Part shown: piece after piece, positions 44,664 to 54,555 of the stretch | Numbering within the stretch: position 1 is the stretch's first letter | How the letters are laid out: each line of letters begins with the position of its first letter | DNA from: HXMU1420-13 sp963691715 | GTDB lineage: Bacteria; Bacteroidota; Rhodothermia; Balneolales; Balneolaceae | Length of the DNA stretch: 64,000 nt | Reading direction: 5' to 3' | Assembly: GCA_963691715.1 (NCBI GenBank) | Contig: OY829281.1 | Coordinates: forward strand, 1,240,001-1,304,000 | Position numbers and translations under genes: made by a program | Notes under the pieces: model-generated | Seen by the model: the letters and a program-made list of their open reading frames with translations, nothing else | Told to the model about the DNA's origin: nothing | Databases searched by the model: none

Positions 44664-46208
44664 TTAATTATATCCAGGGTTTTGGGTTAATGTCCCACCT
44701 GAAGCTTCTATCTGAGCTAAAGGTATTGGAAATAATTTAAGGTGATCGCTGGCGTTAGCATCTTTTTCCCACCAAGCTTCTCCCCATTTATCATATCGAA
44801 TCAAATCTGATCGACGTGTTACTTCCATAAACATTTCTCGACCTCTTTCGGCTAAGAAAGAATCTGCTGTTAATGAAGATACTGTGGAAATACCAGCGCG
44901 TGTTCTAACTTGATTAACAAGAGAAAGAGTCATAGGATCACTCCAGTTTCCAGCATTTCTAGCAACTGCCTCTGCTTTCATCAAAAGTACATCAGCATAT
45001 CTAACTAATGGATAATCGTTATTCATGTCTGGTCTTTGACAATTTGTAAAGTTGAATTTATATAATCTAGCCCCACCATCACGGTTTGCATTTGGGAATA
45101 CTTCATTTATCTCTGGTTTATAATTCAACTCTAAGTCTGGATCTGTTGTTTCAGATGCGAAATCTATTATGGGAACTCCATCCGCAGTATTTTGAATACC
45201 AACTAAGAAATTGTTCTCTTTTCTTTCATCACCAGAATCATAGCTATTATAAAATTCTTCTAATGCTGCATAACCATTCCAAGGTTGTGCCTCCAAATTC
45301 CATGTTTGCTGAGATCCATAATGCAGTGTCATTTGAGCGATATTCATTCCTGTACCAGTAGTTTGATCATAGGGTACCACCCAAATATTTTCAATACTGT
45401 TATCATTATCTGGTTTAAATGCATCAGAATAATTTGGTTCTAAATTGTAATTACCAGTATTTATGATAGCATCTGTATGAATAATAACTTCAGCCCACTG
45501 TGGTGTTCCAGTGTATACTTCAGCATTAAGGTATACCCTTGCTAGTATGCCTCGAGCTGCCGATTCAGTTATCATCGCATTATTAGGTGGGACCGCAAGT
45601 AGGTTACCGCTGTCTATTGCTGCATTTAATTCAGATACAACAAAATCGTAAACCTCTTGTCTTGTTGCTTGTGGAGCATCTTGTCCTGAGGTTGTTACAA
45701 TTTTAACTCTACCATAGGTATCGAGTAATCGTGCATAGTAAAATGCTCTAAGAACACGTAATTCTGCTTCATATTGTGCATTAGATTGACCAGCTAAAGC
45801 AGTATTAACCTCGTTAATAGCATTATATTGAGCTGTAAAGGTTCCTTCTAAGGGTCCGTTAGATGGGGTATATGTGTGTTGATGCATATCAACCCAAATA
45901 CCACCATCAAACCAGTCACCACCTTTGGCTGGTATAGCCATTTCATCCGAAGATACACCTTGAACTGAAAAGTAACTTCCATGATTGGCTGTTCCACTAC
46001 TGAATAGTGTTCCATAAGCAGTCGTTAACCATTGGTGAGTAATACCACCTGAACCTGTAACGGGATCGGTGCAAGGATTAGATGCACCTCCAGTATCAGA
46101 AAATGGATCATCTTCTCCAAATGTATCGACAATGTTTTCCTCCAAATCGCAATTCACCATTGCTAGAGGAAACATAAAAATCAAAAATAGTTTTAATGTC
46201 TTATTCAT
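44664..46208 (-). CDS. susD: SusD/RagB-family outer-membrane nutrient-binding lipoprotein
   Basis: 514 residues. Signal peptide with lipobox-like MVNC near residue 20. The helical TPR-like part is recognisable (NAINEVNTALAGQSNAQYEAELRVLRAFYYARLLDTYGRVKIV), and the C-terminus has the SusD closing region (YPLVRYADVLLMKAEAVARN...ERGREMFMEVTRRSDLIRYDKW). It acts as the lid that delivers ligands to SusC on the cell surface. It begins 10 bases after the susC stop. The ligand is unknown, and no glycosidase lies in this operon. Confidence 0.93.
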   Translation of the reverse strand: MNKTLKLFLIFMFPLAMVNCDLEENIVDTFGEDDPFSDTGGASNPCTDPVTGSGGITHQWLTTAYGTLFSSGTANHGSYFSVQGVSSDEMAIPAKGGDWFDGGIWVDMHQHTYTPSNGPLEGTFTAQYNAINEVNTALAGQSNAQYEAELRVLRAFYYARLLDTYGRVKIVTTSGQDAPQATRQEVYDFVVSELNAAIDSGNLLAVPPNNAMITESAARGILARVYLNAEVYTGTPQWAEVIIHTDAIINTGNYNLEPNYSDAFKPDNDNSIENIWVVPYDQTTGTGMNIAQMTLHYGSQQTWNLEAQPWNGYAALEEFYNSYDSGDERKENNFLVGIQNTADGVPIIDFASETTDPDLELNYKPEINEVFPNANRDGGARLYKFNFTNCQRPDMNNDYPLVRYADVLLMKAEAVARNAGNWSDPMTLSLVNQVRTRAGISTVSSLTADSFLAERGREMFMEVTRRSDLIRYDKWGEAWWEKDANASDHLKLFPIPLAQIEASGGTLTQNPGYN

Positions 46209-46217
46209 ATTAATTCT

Positions 46218-49200
46218 TTAAAATTTTAGATTAATTCCTAATGTGAACGTTCTAGATGAGAAGTAGTTATATCTTCTATCTATACCTGGAGCTAACACAT
46301 TACCACCATCAGCAGGTCTATCTCCATTGGCTGTAGGGCCAAAATCTTGAAGAACTGGTTCTGGGTCAACGCCTGTATACTCGGTCAATACAAATAAATT
46401 TTGACCAGAGGCATATACTCTTAAACTTGAAATATTATTCCATTTTGAAGAATCAAAGGTATAACCAATAGTTAAGTTATCTAATTTGAAGAAGTCTGCT
46501 TCTTCAACGTAAAGAGAACTAAACTGAGCAGATTTGATAGCATCATCGGCATACTTAGTATTTACCAAATTATAAGAACCTTGTGATGGAATTCTAGGCT
46601 CATAAAAAGCTCTATAAGTATTTACTAAACTATGGCCAAAAGCTCCACGGAAAAATGCATTTACATCCCAATTTTTGTAGTTAAATTGGTTCGTCCAACC
46701 AATTTCAAAATCTGGAATTCCGCTACCTAATTGTGTAAAATCACCGTCCGGATCTAAAGCGTTGGTTTGGTTTGTTGATATAATTCCATCACCATTTAAA
46801 TCTTTCATGATTGGGACTCCATTTTCATCAACATTTCCTGAATAAACAGGCCCCCAAATTTGGCCAATTTCCTCACCTACTGCTACTCGGATCATATCTG
46901 TACTGTTCTGACCAGGAGCTCCTAAGTTTGCAATCATTTCCTGAGGTGCCACATATTCTTCAAGTGTTGTGGAGTAGGTTGAGAATACGATTCCTGTATT
47001 GTAATTCATATCCATGTTTTGGATAACATCGTAATCAAAACTTAACTCAAAGCCTGTAGTATTTAATTTACCAGCATTTTCAAATCTCTTATCAAATCCA
47101 TAAACAGCAACATCAACATCTCTTTCAAGAATAAAGTCATTAATGTCTCTATTATAGATTTCAATTGTGCCAGAAAATCTATCACCACCAAAATCAAGTC
47201 CAACATTTAGCTCCGCTTTTTCTTCCCACTTTAAATCAGGATTAGCAGCACGAGCTATAGGTGCACTTGTTGGGCTTGGAATACGGGCGAATTGAGATAA
47301 GCCATAAAAAGCAGGTAGCGCACCGGTTACTCCATATCCAATTCTTACTTTCAATTGATCAAGAAATCCGATATCAACAAAGCTAGTTACATCAGCACCA
47401 ACTCCAAAGGCAGGAAACAATCCCCATCGGTTATCTTCTCCAAGTTTTGTTGACCCTTCTCGTCTAAGAGAAGCGTTAAAGAAAATAGAGTTGTCCCAAG
47501 TGAAATTACCTCTAAGAAACCCAGCAATAATTTTTTCATCTGGACTTGCGGCACTAAGTAGGGTTACTCCTGAATTATTCAAGTCACTCGCACCTTCTAA
47601 TGCATTAAGCCCTAAATCATCATTTATGAAACCACCTGCCTCGAGTGAAAAGAATTCTGAGTTATCTTGTTGAAAACTATAACCACTTGTAAATATATAA
47701 TCTAACTTATTTATTGTGTTTGAAAATGTAGCATAGGATTCAAAAAGAGTAGATCTAGAGTTAAATGTATTTCTACTTGCGAGCCCAGTTTTCGATGACC
47801 CTGCACCTCCTCTGTAAGCGTCATATACAGAATAATATTCAGCATTTAATAAATCAGAGGATTGACGAGAAAACATGGTATTAACAACTAGATTATCTGT
47901 AAGGTTTAACCTAGCAGAAGTTGAAAATAATACATTTTTAGATTCCCCAGTATTTGTATTTAGATCAATAATTGCCTTAGGATTAAAGCTATCAAACAAG
48001 CCTACTGGATGAAAATATCCGTTATATGGCGCATAAAAATCTGTGTTACCAATATTCGCATCAGCTCCTAATATTGGGGCTGTTGGGTTAAACAAAACAG
48101 CATATCGCAAAGCATCACTAAATGAATAATTCGCATCCCGATTGGTTAATGAGTAATTAATATCTAGTTTCAATTTATCGTCCCAAGTTGTATGAGACAT
48201 ATTTAAACGGCCATTTAATTGCTCAAATCCTGAATTTTCTAAAATTCCTTCAGCATCCCTATAATTTAGAGATACTCTATAATTGGTATTTGCAGTACCT
48301 CCTGAAATAGCAGCATTGTGGGTATTCGAAATCGCAGTTCTTGTTACTTGGTCAATCCAATCAGTGTTTGCTCCAAGGTTATTACTACCAGCTGCGGTAA
48401 ATTCTTGTGCACTCATCACATCTATTGAACTAAGAACTGAGCTTGATGCAACAAAGCTGTCATAAGAAAATTGTGTAACTGGTGTTGAAGAGTTACCAAT
48501 AACATCACTTCCTTTTTTTGTGGTAACAATAATTACCCCTGATGATCCACGTGTACCATAAATCGCAGCAGCTGAACCATCCTTAAGTACAGTCATCGAT
48601 TCAATATCACTAGGATCGATGTTGTCGAGTGAACCACCTATTACACCATCTATAACAATTAGTGGTTCAGTATTTGCGCCTATTGTTGAAATACCTCTTA
48701 GTCTGATAGTGGGAGATGCATTAGGATCACCACCTCTATTGTACACAGATAAACCAGGTACTTTACCCTGTATTAATTGAACAGGTTCACTCACGTTACC
48801 CAAATTGAAATCTTCTGCAGAAACAGAAGTGACAGAAGATGTGATCTCTTTTTCTTCTTGAGATCCATAACCAACTACGATTACATCGTCTAGAAATTGA
48901 ACATCTTGTGACATTTCTACATCGATGGTACTTCTTCCATTGATTTGAACATTTAGAGTTATGTAACCAATTGAAGAGAAAACTAGTGTTTCAGCATCAG
49001 ATGGAATAGAAAATGAGTATGTACCATCAATATTAGTTGATGTACCAATTAATGTACCTTCAACAACAATGTTAACTGCAGGGATAGCTACCCCATCAGC
49101 TGCATCTGTTACAGTACCTGTAATTGTGCGTCGTGATTGTGCTGTGCTTGTGTCGAATGTAAGAATCACTAAAAGCGCTCCTAAAAATACACATAAGAAG

Positions 49201-49250
49201 GGTTTAAAGATCTTAGCCAGCAATTTGGATGTTATCCAATGTTTGAGCAT
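46218..49250 (-). CDS. susC: SusC/RagA-family TonB-dependent outer-membrane receptor
   Basis: 1,010 residues. Signal peptide (about 15-38), then a carboxypeptidase-like regulatory domain (TITGTVTDAADGVAIPAVNIVVEGT, about 41-115), a TonB-box-like stretch (DDVIVVGYGSQEEKEI, about 121-136), the plug with IRLRGISTIGANTEPLIVIDGV, and a 22-strand-type barrel ending in aromatic TLGINLKF. It imports a ligand bound by SusD using TonB energy. It is the first gene of the operon, with a LacI-type operator 52-67 bases upstream of its start. Confidence 0.95.
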   Translation of the reverse strand: MLKHWITSKLLAKIFKPFLCVFLGALLVILTFDTSTAQSRRTITGTVTDAADGVAIPAVNIVVEGTLIGTSTNIDGTYSFSIPSDAETLVFSSIGYITLNVQINGRSTIDVEMSQDVQFLDDVIVVGYGSQEEKEITSSVTSVSAEDFNLGNVSEPVQLIQGKVPGLSVYNRGGDPNASPTIRLRGISTIGANTEPLIVIDGVIGGSLDNIDPSDIESMTVLKDGSAAAIYGTRGSSGVIIVTTKKGSDVIGNSSTPVTQFSYDSFVASSSVLSSIDVMSAQEFTAAGSNNLGANTDWIDQVTRTAISNTHNAAISGGTANTNYRVSLNYRDAEGILENSGFEQLNGRLNMSHTTWDDKLKLDINYSLTNRDANYSFSDALRYAVLFNPTAPILGADANIGNTDFYAPYNGYFHPVGLFDSFNPKAIIDLNTNTGESKNVLFSTSARLNLTDNLVVNTMFSRQSSDLLNAEYYSVYDAYRGGAGSSKTGLASRNTFNSRSTLFESYATFSNTINKLDYIFTSGYSFQQDNSEFFSLEAGGFINDDLGLNALEGASDLNNSGVTLLSAASPDEKIIAGFLRGNFTWDNSIFFNASLRREGSTKLGEDNRWGLFPAFGVGADVTSFVDIGFLDQLKVRIGYGVTGALPAFYGLSQFARIPSPTSAPIARAANPDLKWEEKAELNVGLDFGGDRFSGTIEIYNRDINDFILERDVDVAVYGFDKRFENAGKLNTTGFELSFDYDVIQNMDMNYNTGIVFSTYSTTLEEYVAPQEMIANLGAPGQNSTDMIRVAVGEEIGQIWGPVYSGNVDENGVPIMKDLNGDGIISTNQTNALDPDGDFTQLGSGIPDFEIGWTNQFNYKNWDVNAFFRGAFGHSLVNTYRAFYEPRIPSQGSYNLVNTKYADDAIKSAQFSSLYVEEADFFKLDNLTIGYTFDSSKWNNISSLRVYASGQNLFVLTEYTGVDPEPVLQDFGPTANGDRPADGGNVLAPGIDRRYNYFSSRTFTLGINLKF

Positions 49251-49680
49251 AACTTAAGGTTTAATTTTCGGTTAGTTAGAGAACGAGGCTGGGAGCCGTT
49301 TATGTAACCGCTTACATCTTGTGTTAAATGCTTTCCATAAATATTATAGTGAGTGATTACCAAAATGGCTTTATTTATTGTATTCCAGACTCCATCTAAA
49401 ATTTGTGTATACTTAGCTAAAATTGCAACCAATTTTTTTCCTGAATTGTATAGATAATTTAAATACCTATTAACAAATTATTTACAAAATAACATTAGTT
49501 ATTGTAGCTTAAATTTTAATTAATTTTAAAAATTTGGATAACTATTAAAATTTGTTAGGCATTTAGTTGATACAGCAAAAAAATAAAAATCATATAATTT
49601 TTATCTACAAATAATTCTTAAAATCAATCCTTTAGCTCGATTCTCATTAATTTTTGAAGGGTACTTATTTGTGTGCTTAA
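49251..49680. other. Promoter region of the susCD operon
   Basis: 430 bases without a convincing gene; a 66-codon minus-strand frame here (49232-49432) has no ribosome-binding site or recognisable sequence and overlaps susC. The region contains the palindromic operator at 49302-49317 and, upstream of it on the minus strand, a TATAAT at 49343-49348. The far part (49430-49640) is extremely AT-rich. Confidence 0.6.
49302..49317. promoter_or_regulatory. LacI-family-type operator upstream of susC
   Basis: ATGTAACCGCTTACAT fits the LacI-family pattern with arms ATGTAA/TTACAT and centre nCGn; only the two variable positions break perfect symmetry. It lies downstream of a possible -10 box (49343-49348) on the minus strand, a placement suited to repression. 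No LacI-family gene is in the window. Confidence 0.6.
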
Positions 49681-51033
49681 TTATTCATTAAGAGCCATAG
49701 CGTCTTCACTTAAAGAAAGTGTGATTAATACATTCTTTCCTACATTAGATCCCTGCTCAATACCATGTTCGGCAGCCATTCTATAATGTATGCCCCCATA
49801 TAGTCTACTAATTGCAGCTTCATCAGCTGCGGCGTAGAAAGAATCAAACGCTCTCATTGGTAACCCATATTCAATTTCAGTAGTATCTTCGAAATAAAAA
49901 TCATCCCCAAATACTCCAGTAAGTACTTCAGCTGCAGCTCTTGAAATAACACTATGGCCACTTGTATATTCAGGAAATGGAGGTGTTTGTAATAACGGTT
50001 TCCATTCCGGGTCGATGTGTTGATTAATTACAGTCTCGGGACGAATTAAATTACTTCTAAACTTTTCATCCCATGAACTTATGAAACCATCAAACAGTGC
50101 AATAGCAGTTAATGCATATATTTCAGATGATCTCACATAATTAAAAGTTTGTGATTTTGATGCGATTCCTGCAATACCCATCCAATGCCCTCCAGGGGTT
50201 AGTTTTTTTATAGAAAACATAAAATGCCCTCTTAATTGCATTGCAAATGGATTACAATCCCAAAACTCAGCAATTGCTATTTGCTCGGGTGAAAGTGCTT
50301 TTCCAATTTCATACACCTCTTTTGTTTGAAGATAGAATTCGCTATCTGCTTCCAAACTATATGGAAGTGGTGGCTCCGGCTTAAATTGGCTAGCTGTCTT
50401 CATTGTAAAAGGCCTAATTTTATTCCAATTTGGTTCAATGGCATCCATGTATGACGGTGGTGTTGGTATCCAACGTCCAGGCTCATCTAAGATTGGAAAT
50501 TTTTCTGTACCTCTTGTTTCTTTGTAATAATCACCTTTTGCCCAATTTATTATATGGTCTGATATTTTATCTCCATATTTTTTCGAAGCCTCGAATTCAG
50601 TATTTGAAAAACCTGACTCTTTCAAAGATTTATATACTGAATCTCTGTAAACTTCGATTTTATCTGTCGAAAAAATGAGATGTTCAGAAACATTTAGAAA
50701 AGCATGTAAACTGGCGAATTCTAATATCACATTTGGATTATTATTTATTGGCCCTGCAGATAATTCATTTAATTGATCTGCTAAAGAATTGTATTCTTTA
50801 GTATTTAATGCGATTGTTTCATAAGCAGCGATTGATGCATAACCATATACTCTACTAGCAACAGGAGGCGAAAAAATATCATGTACCATTACGTTAGTAA
50901 TAAGATGTACAGCTTCATGTAATAAATTTGAATCTCGTGCTCCAGATTCCGTAGCTGTTTTTATCTCAGTACAACTACTAACTAATATTGCACAATAAAG
51001 GGTTACGTGGGTAGCTTTTACAATTAGCTTCAT
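49681..51033 (-). CDS. PAP2/vanadium-dependent haloperoxidase-family lipoprotein
   Basis: About 450 residues from the ATG at 51033 (an ATG at 51045 adds four residues). Lipobox VSSC. The phosphate/vanadate site is readable: KFRSNLIRP (KX6RP), YTSGHS (P/TSGH) and SRLYGGIHYR (SRX5H). In relatives the His is followed by an Asp four residues on (HYRxD); here it is Ala (HYRMAAEHG). It is either an acid phosphatase or a vanadium haloperoxidase; the two share this fold and cannot be told apart here. Gene order places it just after an FG-GAP/UnbV gene and before susC, a pairing seen in Bacteroidota loci. Confidence 0.8.
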   Translation of the reverse strand: MKLIVKATHVTLYCAILVSSCTEIKTATESGARDSNLLHEAVHLITNVMVHDIFSPPVASRVYGYASIAAYETIALNTKEYNSLADQLNELSAGPINNNPNVILEFASLHAFLNVSEHLIFSTDKIEVYRDSVYKSLKESGFSNTEFEASKKYGDKISDHIINWAKGDYYKETRGTEKFPILDEPGRWIPTPPSYMDAIEPNWNKIRPFTMKTASQFKPEPPLPYSLEADSEFYLQTKEVYEIGKALSPEQIAIAEFWDCNPFAMQLRGHFMFSIKKLTPGGHWMGIAGIASKSQTFNYVRSSEIYALTAIALFDGFISSWDEKFRSNLIRPETVINQHIDPEWKPLLQTPPFPEYTSGHSVISRAAAEVLTGVFGDDFYFEDTTEIEYGLPMRAFDSFYAAADEAAISRLYGGIHYRMAAEHGIEQGSNVGKNVLITLSLSEDAMALNE

Positions 51034-51051
51034 TTGCGATAACATTGAAAT

Positions 51052-54000
51052 TCATTCATGTGAATAGTTTTGGCGTAGTATATGAAGATCTTCGTTATTT
51101 TTTGAAACAATTATTGCAACGTCTCCATTTGATAATTCAATTTTTTCAATGTCTCTAATTTCTCCATAAAATTGTATTCCATTCTGATTAATTGAAGAAG
51201 TTTTGAAATTTAACTCTTCCTGTTGGAGTAGCATAGTACCATAATTCGCATCATAACGACCGAAAAAGGGGCGAACTCCATAAAAATTTCCATTCACAAA
51301 AATATCTTTCTTCCCGTTACCATCAACATCAGATACATAAAAGTTATACACTGGTGAAAACTGTGTCTCAATAGGCAATGCTGAAACTTCAAAATTCATA
51401 GCATTATTATTCTTTATCAAAACAGATTCGAACATAGTGGCTTTTTTAATAATGGAACTATCTAAAACTGCTGGGTTAAAAATATTCGATACGCTTTTCT
51501 TTGAAAATTCATCATAAGTAGTGAATCCTCTTTTGAGTACATTCATTTGACTAAATAAATCATCTATTAATGCCACCGTATATTCTACTCCTTCAACGCT
51601 ATGAACTAAAATCGGATCGGCTCTTCTGTCCATATCAAAATCATTTAAATAAAGATATAGTGGATTCGTTTCACTAGCGTTTAGATATGAATTCAGCCCA
51701 AGATTACCAGCTAAAATATCAAAATATCCGTCTTCATCTATATCATCGATTTCTATGGTATTCCACCATCCGTATGTATGATCTAAACCTAAATGCGATG
51801 TCATATCTTGAAACGCTGAAGAATGCTCAGGTAATTTCTCTACTTCATCTAATACATTTGAAAATATAGTAATAGGCATCCACTCACCTACCAATGCTAA
51901 ATCCATATCTCCATCTAAATCGAAATCATACCATTCAGAATCTGTAACCATGCCTACATATCGAAGCTCTGGGGCAACTTTATCTGTCACATCTTTAAAC
52001 TGTCCATTTCCATCATTTTGTAATAAAAAACTAATGGGGTCATACCCATATATTCCAGGAACAGATGCCCCCCCTATGAAAAGATCTTGATCTCCATCAT
52101 TATCAAAATCAGCATGTGAAACAGTAGCAGAATTTGAAAAAGTTGCTGGCAACCCTTTTGAGCGTTTAAAATTACCGTTTCCGTCATTAATGTATAGTCG
52201 GTCGATGAGTGTATTGTGTTTACCACTGTTCTTACCATCTCCACTTGTAACTAATAAATCAGGGTATCCATCCCCGTTGGCATCGAAGAAGATGGCATCA
52301 GTATCTTCATTAAATCGGTCTATGTATAAAGCCTCTTGTTCCACTTTATTGAATCTTCCACGTTTATCTTGAATCCAAAGTTGACCAGCTTCAGATGCGG
52401 CATTTCCAATAAAAAAATCATCTAAACCATCTCCATTTACATCAGCAACATCAATTGGAGGTCCTAAAGTAGATTTATAATGAGGAATCAATCTTTCGTT
52501 ATCAAAATCACTAAAATCATCCTCAGTATGATTAAAATTTACATTTGTAAAAGCTGTTATATCCGTAAAAAATGGTTCCGAAGCTGTATAATGATTGTAT
52601 TTGAAATGCTCTTTTGCATTGTATTGATTTAACTCAATCAATTCATTTAGCTCAATATTTAATAGTAGCGCGAAACGATCATCTGGCCAAATCACATGTA
52701 TAGAATCTACATGTTGAATATCACCAAGCCCCAAATGGATAATATGAGAAACAGAAGATTGAAACCCACGAACAGGAGATTGTTCAGCAAGAATCACTTT
52801 CTTCTTAGCATAAACCTTAATTTTAGTACCTATCCCTGAGGTATTTCCATCTAACCCTTTTAATTTAAATTTTAAATAATTGTGCTTTTGCGTACCGTAA
52901 GAGGATGAATTATTTTTATAGACGTAAGCTGGCTGATTAACATTATTAACAATTAAATCTAAATCGCCATCATTATCTAGATCAGAGTAGGTTGCACCAT
53001 TTGAATAACTATCATCACCAAGACCCCATGCTTTAGATTTGTCTGAAAATCGCAGATTACCCTCGTTTTTAAATACAGCATTTGGAATTTTAAGTTTTGG
53101 CATTCTTTGGATTAATTTCAAATTCTCTGGATTTATGCCTTGTTCTAAAGAATTTTGAATATCAGAGCTGGAAATATATTTGATATAGTCAAGATCATTA
53201 GGCCTACGAAATATTCCGTTTGCAATGTAAAAATCTCGAAACCCGTCATTATCTAAATCTGCTAAAAGTCCACTCCAACTCCAATCCGTAGCTTCTATCC
53301 CAGCTAAATAACCAATTTCGCTAAAAATAGGATTTTCAGTTTCTGAGTAGCCCACATTTAATTGTAACATATTTCTAGCATACTGAGGGTAATATCCATA
53401 GCTTTCTTTTATACGTGCAACTTGGTAAGTATCCCCCCCTCCAGATTTTTTTAAAATATGTTCATCAAAAGGCAGCATATCAGTGGTTACTATTTCATTT
53501 AATCCATCATTATTTATGTCTGCAATATCTACACTCATTGTGAATTGACCTGTATGCTGTACACTCTCTCTAATCGACTCCTTAAAAGTTCCATCTTTTT
53601 GATTTATATATAGATAATCATCTTCATGAAAATCATTTGCTACATAAATATCCATCCATCCATCTTGGTTGATATCATTGATCGTAACTCCTAAACCGAA
53701 ACCCAACGCACTACTAAAAATTCCAGCTTCTGAACTCACATCGACAAATGTTTCTCCTTCGTTTCGGAATAAGCGGTCACCAGATTTAGGATCAATTCTA
53801 GAGCGTGTTTCGATTGGCGCATAGGAATAAATGGAGTGAATGGAATGATTGAGTAAAAATAAATCTAAATCTCCGTCTTTATCATAGTCTAAGTAGGCCG
53901 TTTGCACACTATATCCTTCGAAATCAATTCCATATTTTTTTGCTTGTTCAGTAAATGTACCATCTTGATTATTCAAAAATAGTTGATTATGCCCTACTCT

Positions 54001-54405
54001 ACTCAAATAATTAACATTACAAACATAAATATCAAGCCAACCATCACCGTTGATGTCAACCATCGAAACACCTGTAGACCAACTACCAACTTGGTGGGTA
54101 ATTCCTGCAGAAATAGTTATATCTTCGAACTGAAAATCTCCTCTATTTAAATAAAGTTTATTTTCTTCCTGATTAGAAGTAAAGAAAAGGTCATCTAAGC
54201 CATCATTATTGATATCACCAGCAGCCACTCCTCCTCCATTATAATAGTAGAGATAATTCAAAAAATTAAAACTAGTATCTTCGACAAGCTTATTTTCAAA
54301 TTTAATTCCTGTATGTGAAGAAGTTATACTTGTAAATCGAGTTTTTGAGGTACAAGCAGAAAGAAGAATAGTAATAAGTACCCATAGCAATTTATACTTA
54401 ATCAT
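51052..54405 (-). CDS. FG-GAP/VCBS-repeat and ASPIC/UnbV-domain lipoprotein, third paralogue
   Basis: 1,117 residues from the ATG at 54405, chosen because MIKYKLLWVLITILLSAC gives a proper lipoprotein signal (Cys18); the frame is open for another 31 codons upstream, which read like non-coding sequence. Domain order equals the two other paralogues: FG-GAP repeats (GDINNDGLDDLFF, LDYDKDGDLDLFLL), ASPIC/UnbV near 550-640 (GIGTKIKVYAKKKVILAEQ...GLGDIQHVDSIHVIWPDDR), FG-GAP repeats to the end. Its C-terminal part does not belong to the identical repeat. First gene of the locus, followed by the PAP2/haloperoxidase gene. Confidence 0.85.
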   Translation of the reverse strand: MIKYKLLWVLITILLSACTSKTRFTSITSSHTGIKFENKLVEDTSFNFLNYLYYYNGGGVAAGDINNDGLDDLFFTSNQEENKLYLNRGDFQFEDITISAGITHQVGSWSTGVSMVDINGDGWLDIYVCNVNYLSRVGHNQLFLNNQDGTFTEQAKKYGIDFEGYSVQTAYLDYDKDGDLDLFLLNHSIHSIYSYAPIETRSRIDPKSGDRLFRNEGETFVDVSSEAGIFSSALGFGLGVTINDINQDGWMDIYVANDFHEDDYLYINQKDGTFKESIRESVQHTGQFTMSVDIADINNDGLNEIVTTDMLPFDEHILKKSGGGDTYQVARIKESYGYYPQYARNMLQLNVGYSETENPIFSEIGYLAGIEATDWSWSGLLADLDNDGFRDFYIANGIFRRPNDLDYIKYISSSDIQNSLEQGINPENLKLIQRMPKLKIPNAVFKNEGNLRFSDKSKAWGLGDDSYSNGATYSDLDNDGDLDLIVNNVNQPAYVYKNNSSSYGTQKHNYLKFKLKGLDGNTSGIGTKIKVYAKKKVILAEQSPVRGFQSSVSHIIHLGLGDIQHVDSIHVIWPDDRFALLLNIELNELIELNQYNAKEHFKYNHYTASEPFFTDITAFTNVNFNHTEDDFSDFDNERLIPHYKSTLGPPIDVADVNGDGLDDFFIGNAASEAGQLWIQDKRGRFNKVEQEALYIDRFNEDTDAIFFDANGDGYPDLLVTSGDGKNSGKHNTLIDRLYINDGNGNFKRSKGLPATFSNSATVSHADFDNDGDQDLFIGGASVPGIYGYDPISFLLQNDGNGQFKDVTDKVAPELRYVGMVTDSEWYDFDLDGDMDLALVGEWMPITIFSNVLDEVEKLPEHSSAFQDMTSHLGLDHTYGWWNTIEIDDIDEDGYFDILAGNLGLNSYLNASETNPLYLYLNDFDMDRRADPILVHSVEGVEYTVALIDDLFSQMNVLKRGFTTYDEFSKKSVSNIFNPAVLDSSIIKKATMFESVLIKNNNAMNFEVSALPIETQFSPVYNFYVSDVDGNGKKDIFVNGNFYGVRPFFGRYDANYGTMLLQQEELNFKTSSINQNGIQFYGEIRDIEKIELSNGDVAIIVSKNNEDLHILRQNYSHE

Positions 54406-54543
54406 GAAATAAAGACGGTGGTTAAATAAACAATAACAAAATAATAATTGATCTGAATTTATTAAATAAAGTATTAGCAATTTGAAACTTAATACCACTT
54501 AAATAAACAGCATTAATACCCGAGCTTTTTTTTAGTATTCAAC

Positions 54544-54551
54544 TATATTTG
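54544..54551 (+). promoter_or_regulatory. Possible -7 promoter element of the GH13 gene
   Basis: TATATTTG matches the Bacteroidota -7 consensus TANNTTTG and ends five bases before the ATG at 54556. If real, transcription would start at or next to the start codon (leaderless message). No clear -33 TTG box was seen. Confidence 0.3.
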
Positions 54552-54555
54552 TAGA

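Noticed and set aside
49232..49432. 66-codon minus-strand frame upstream of susC
   Set aside because: It overlaps susC, contains the operator, has no ribosome-binding site and no recognisable sequence.
54406..54498. 31-codon N-terminal extension of the third FG-GAP gene
   Set aside because: The downstream ATG at 54405 gives a standard lipoprotein signal peptide; the extension would bury it.
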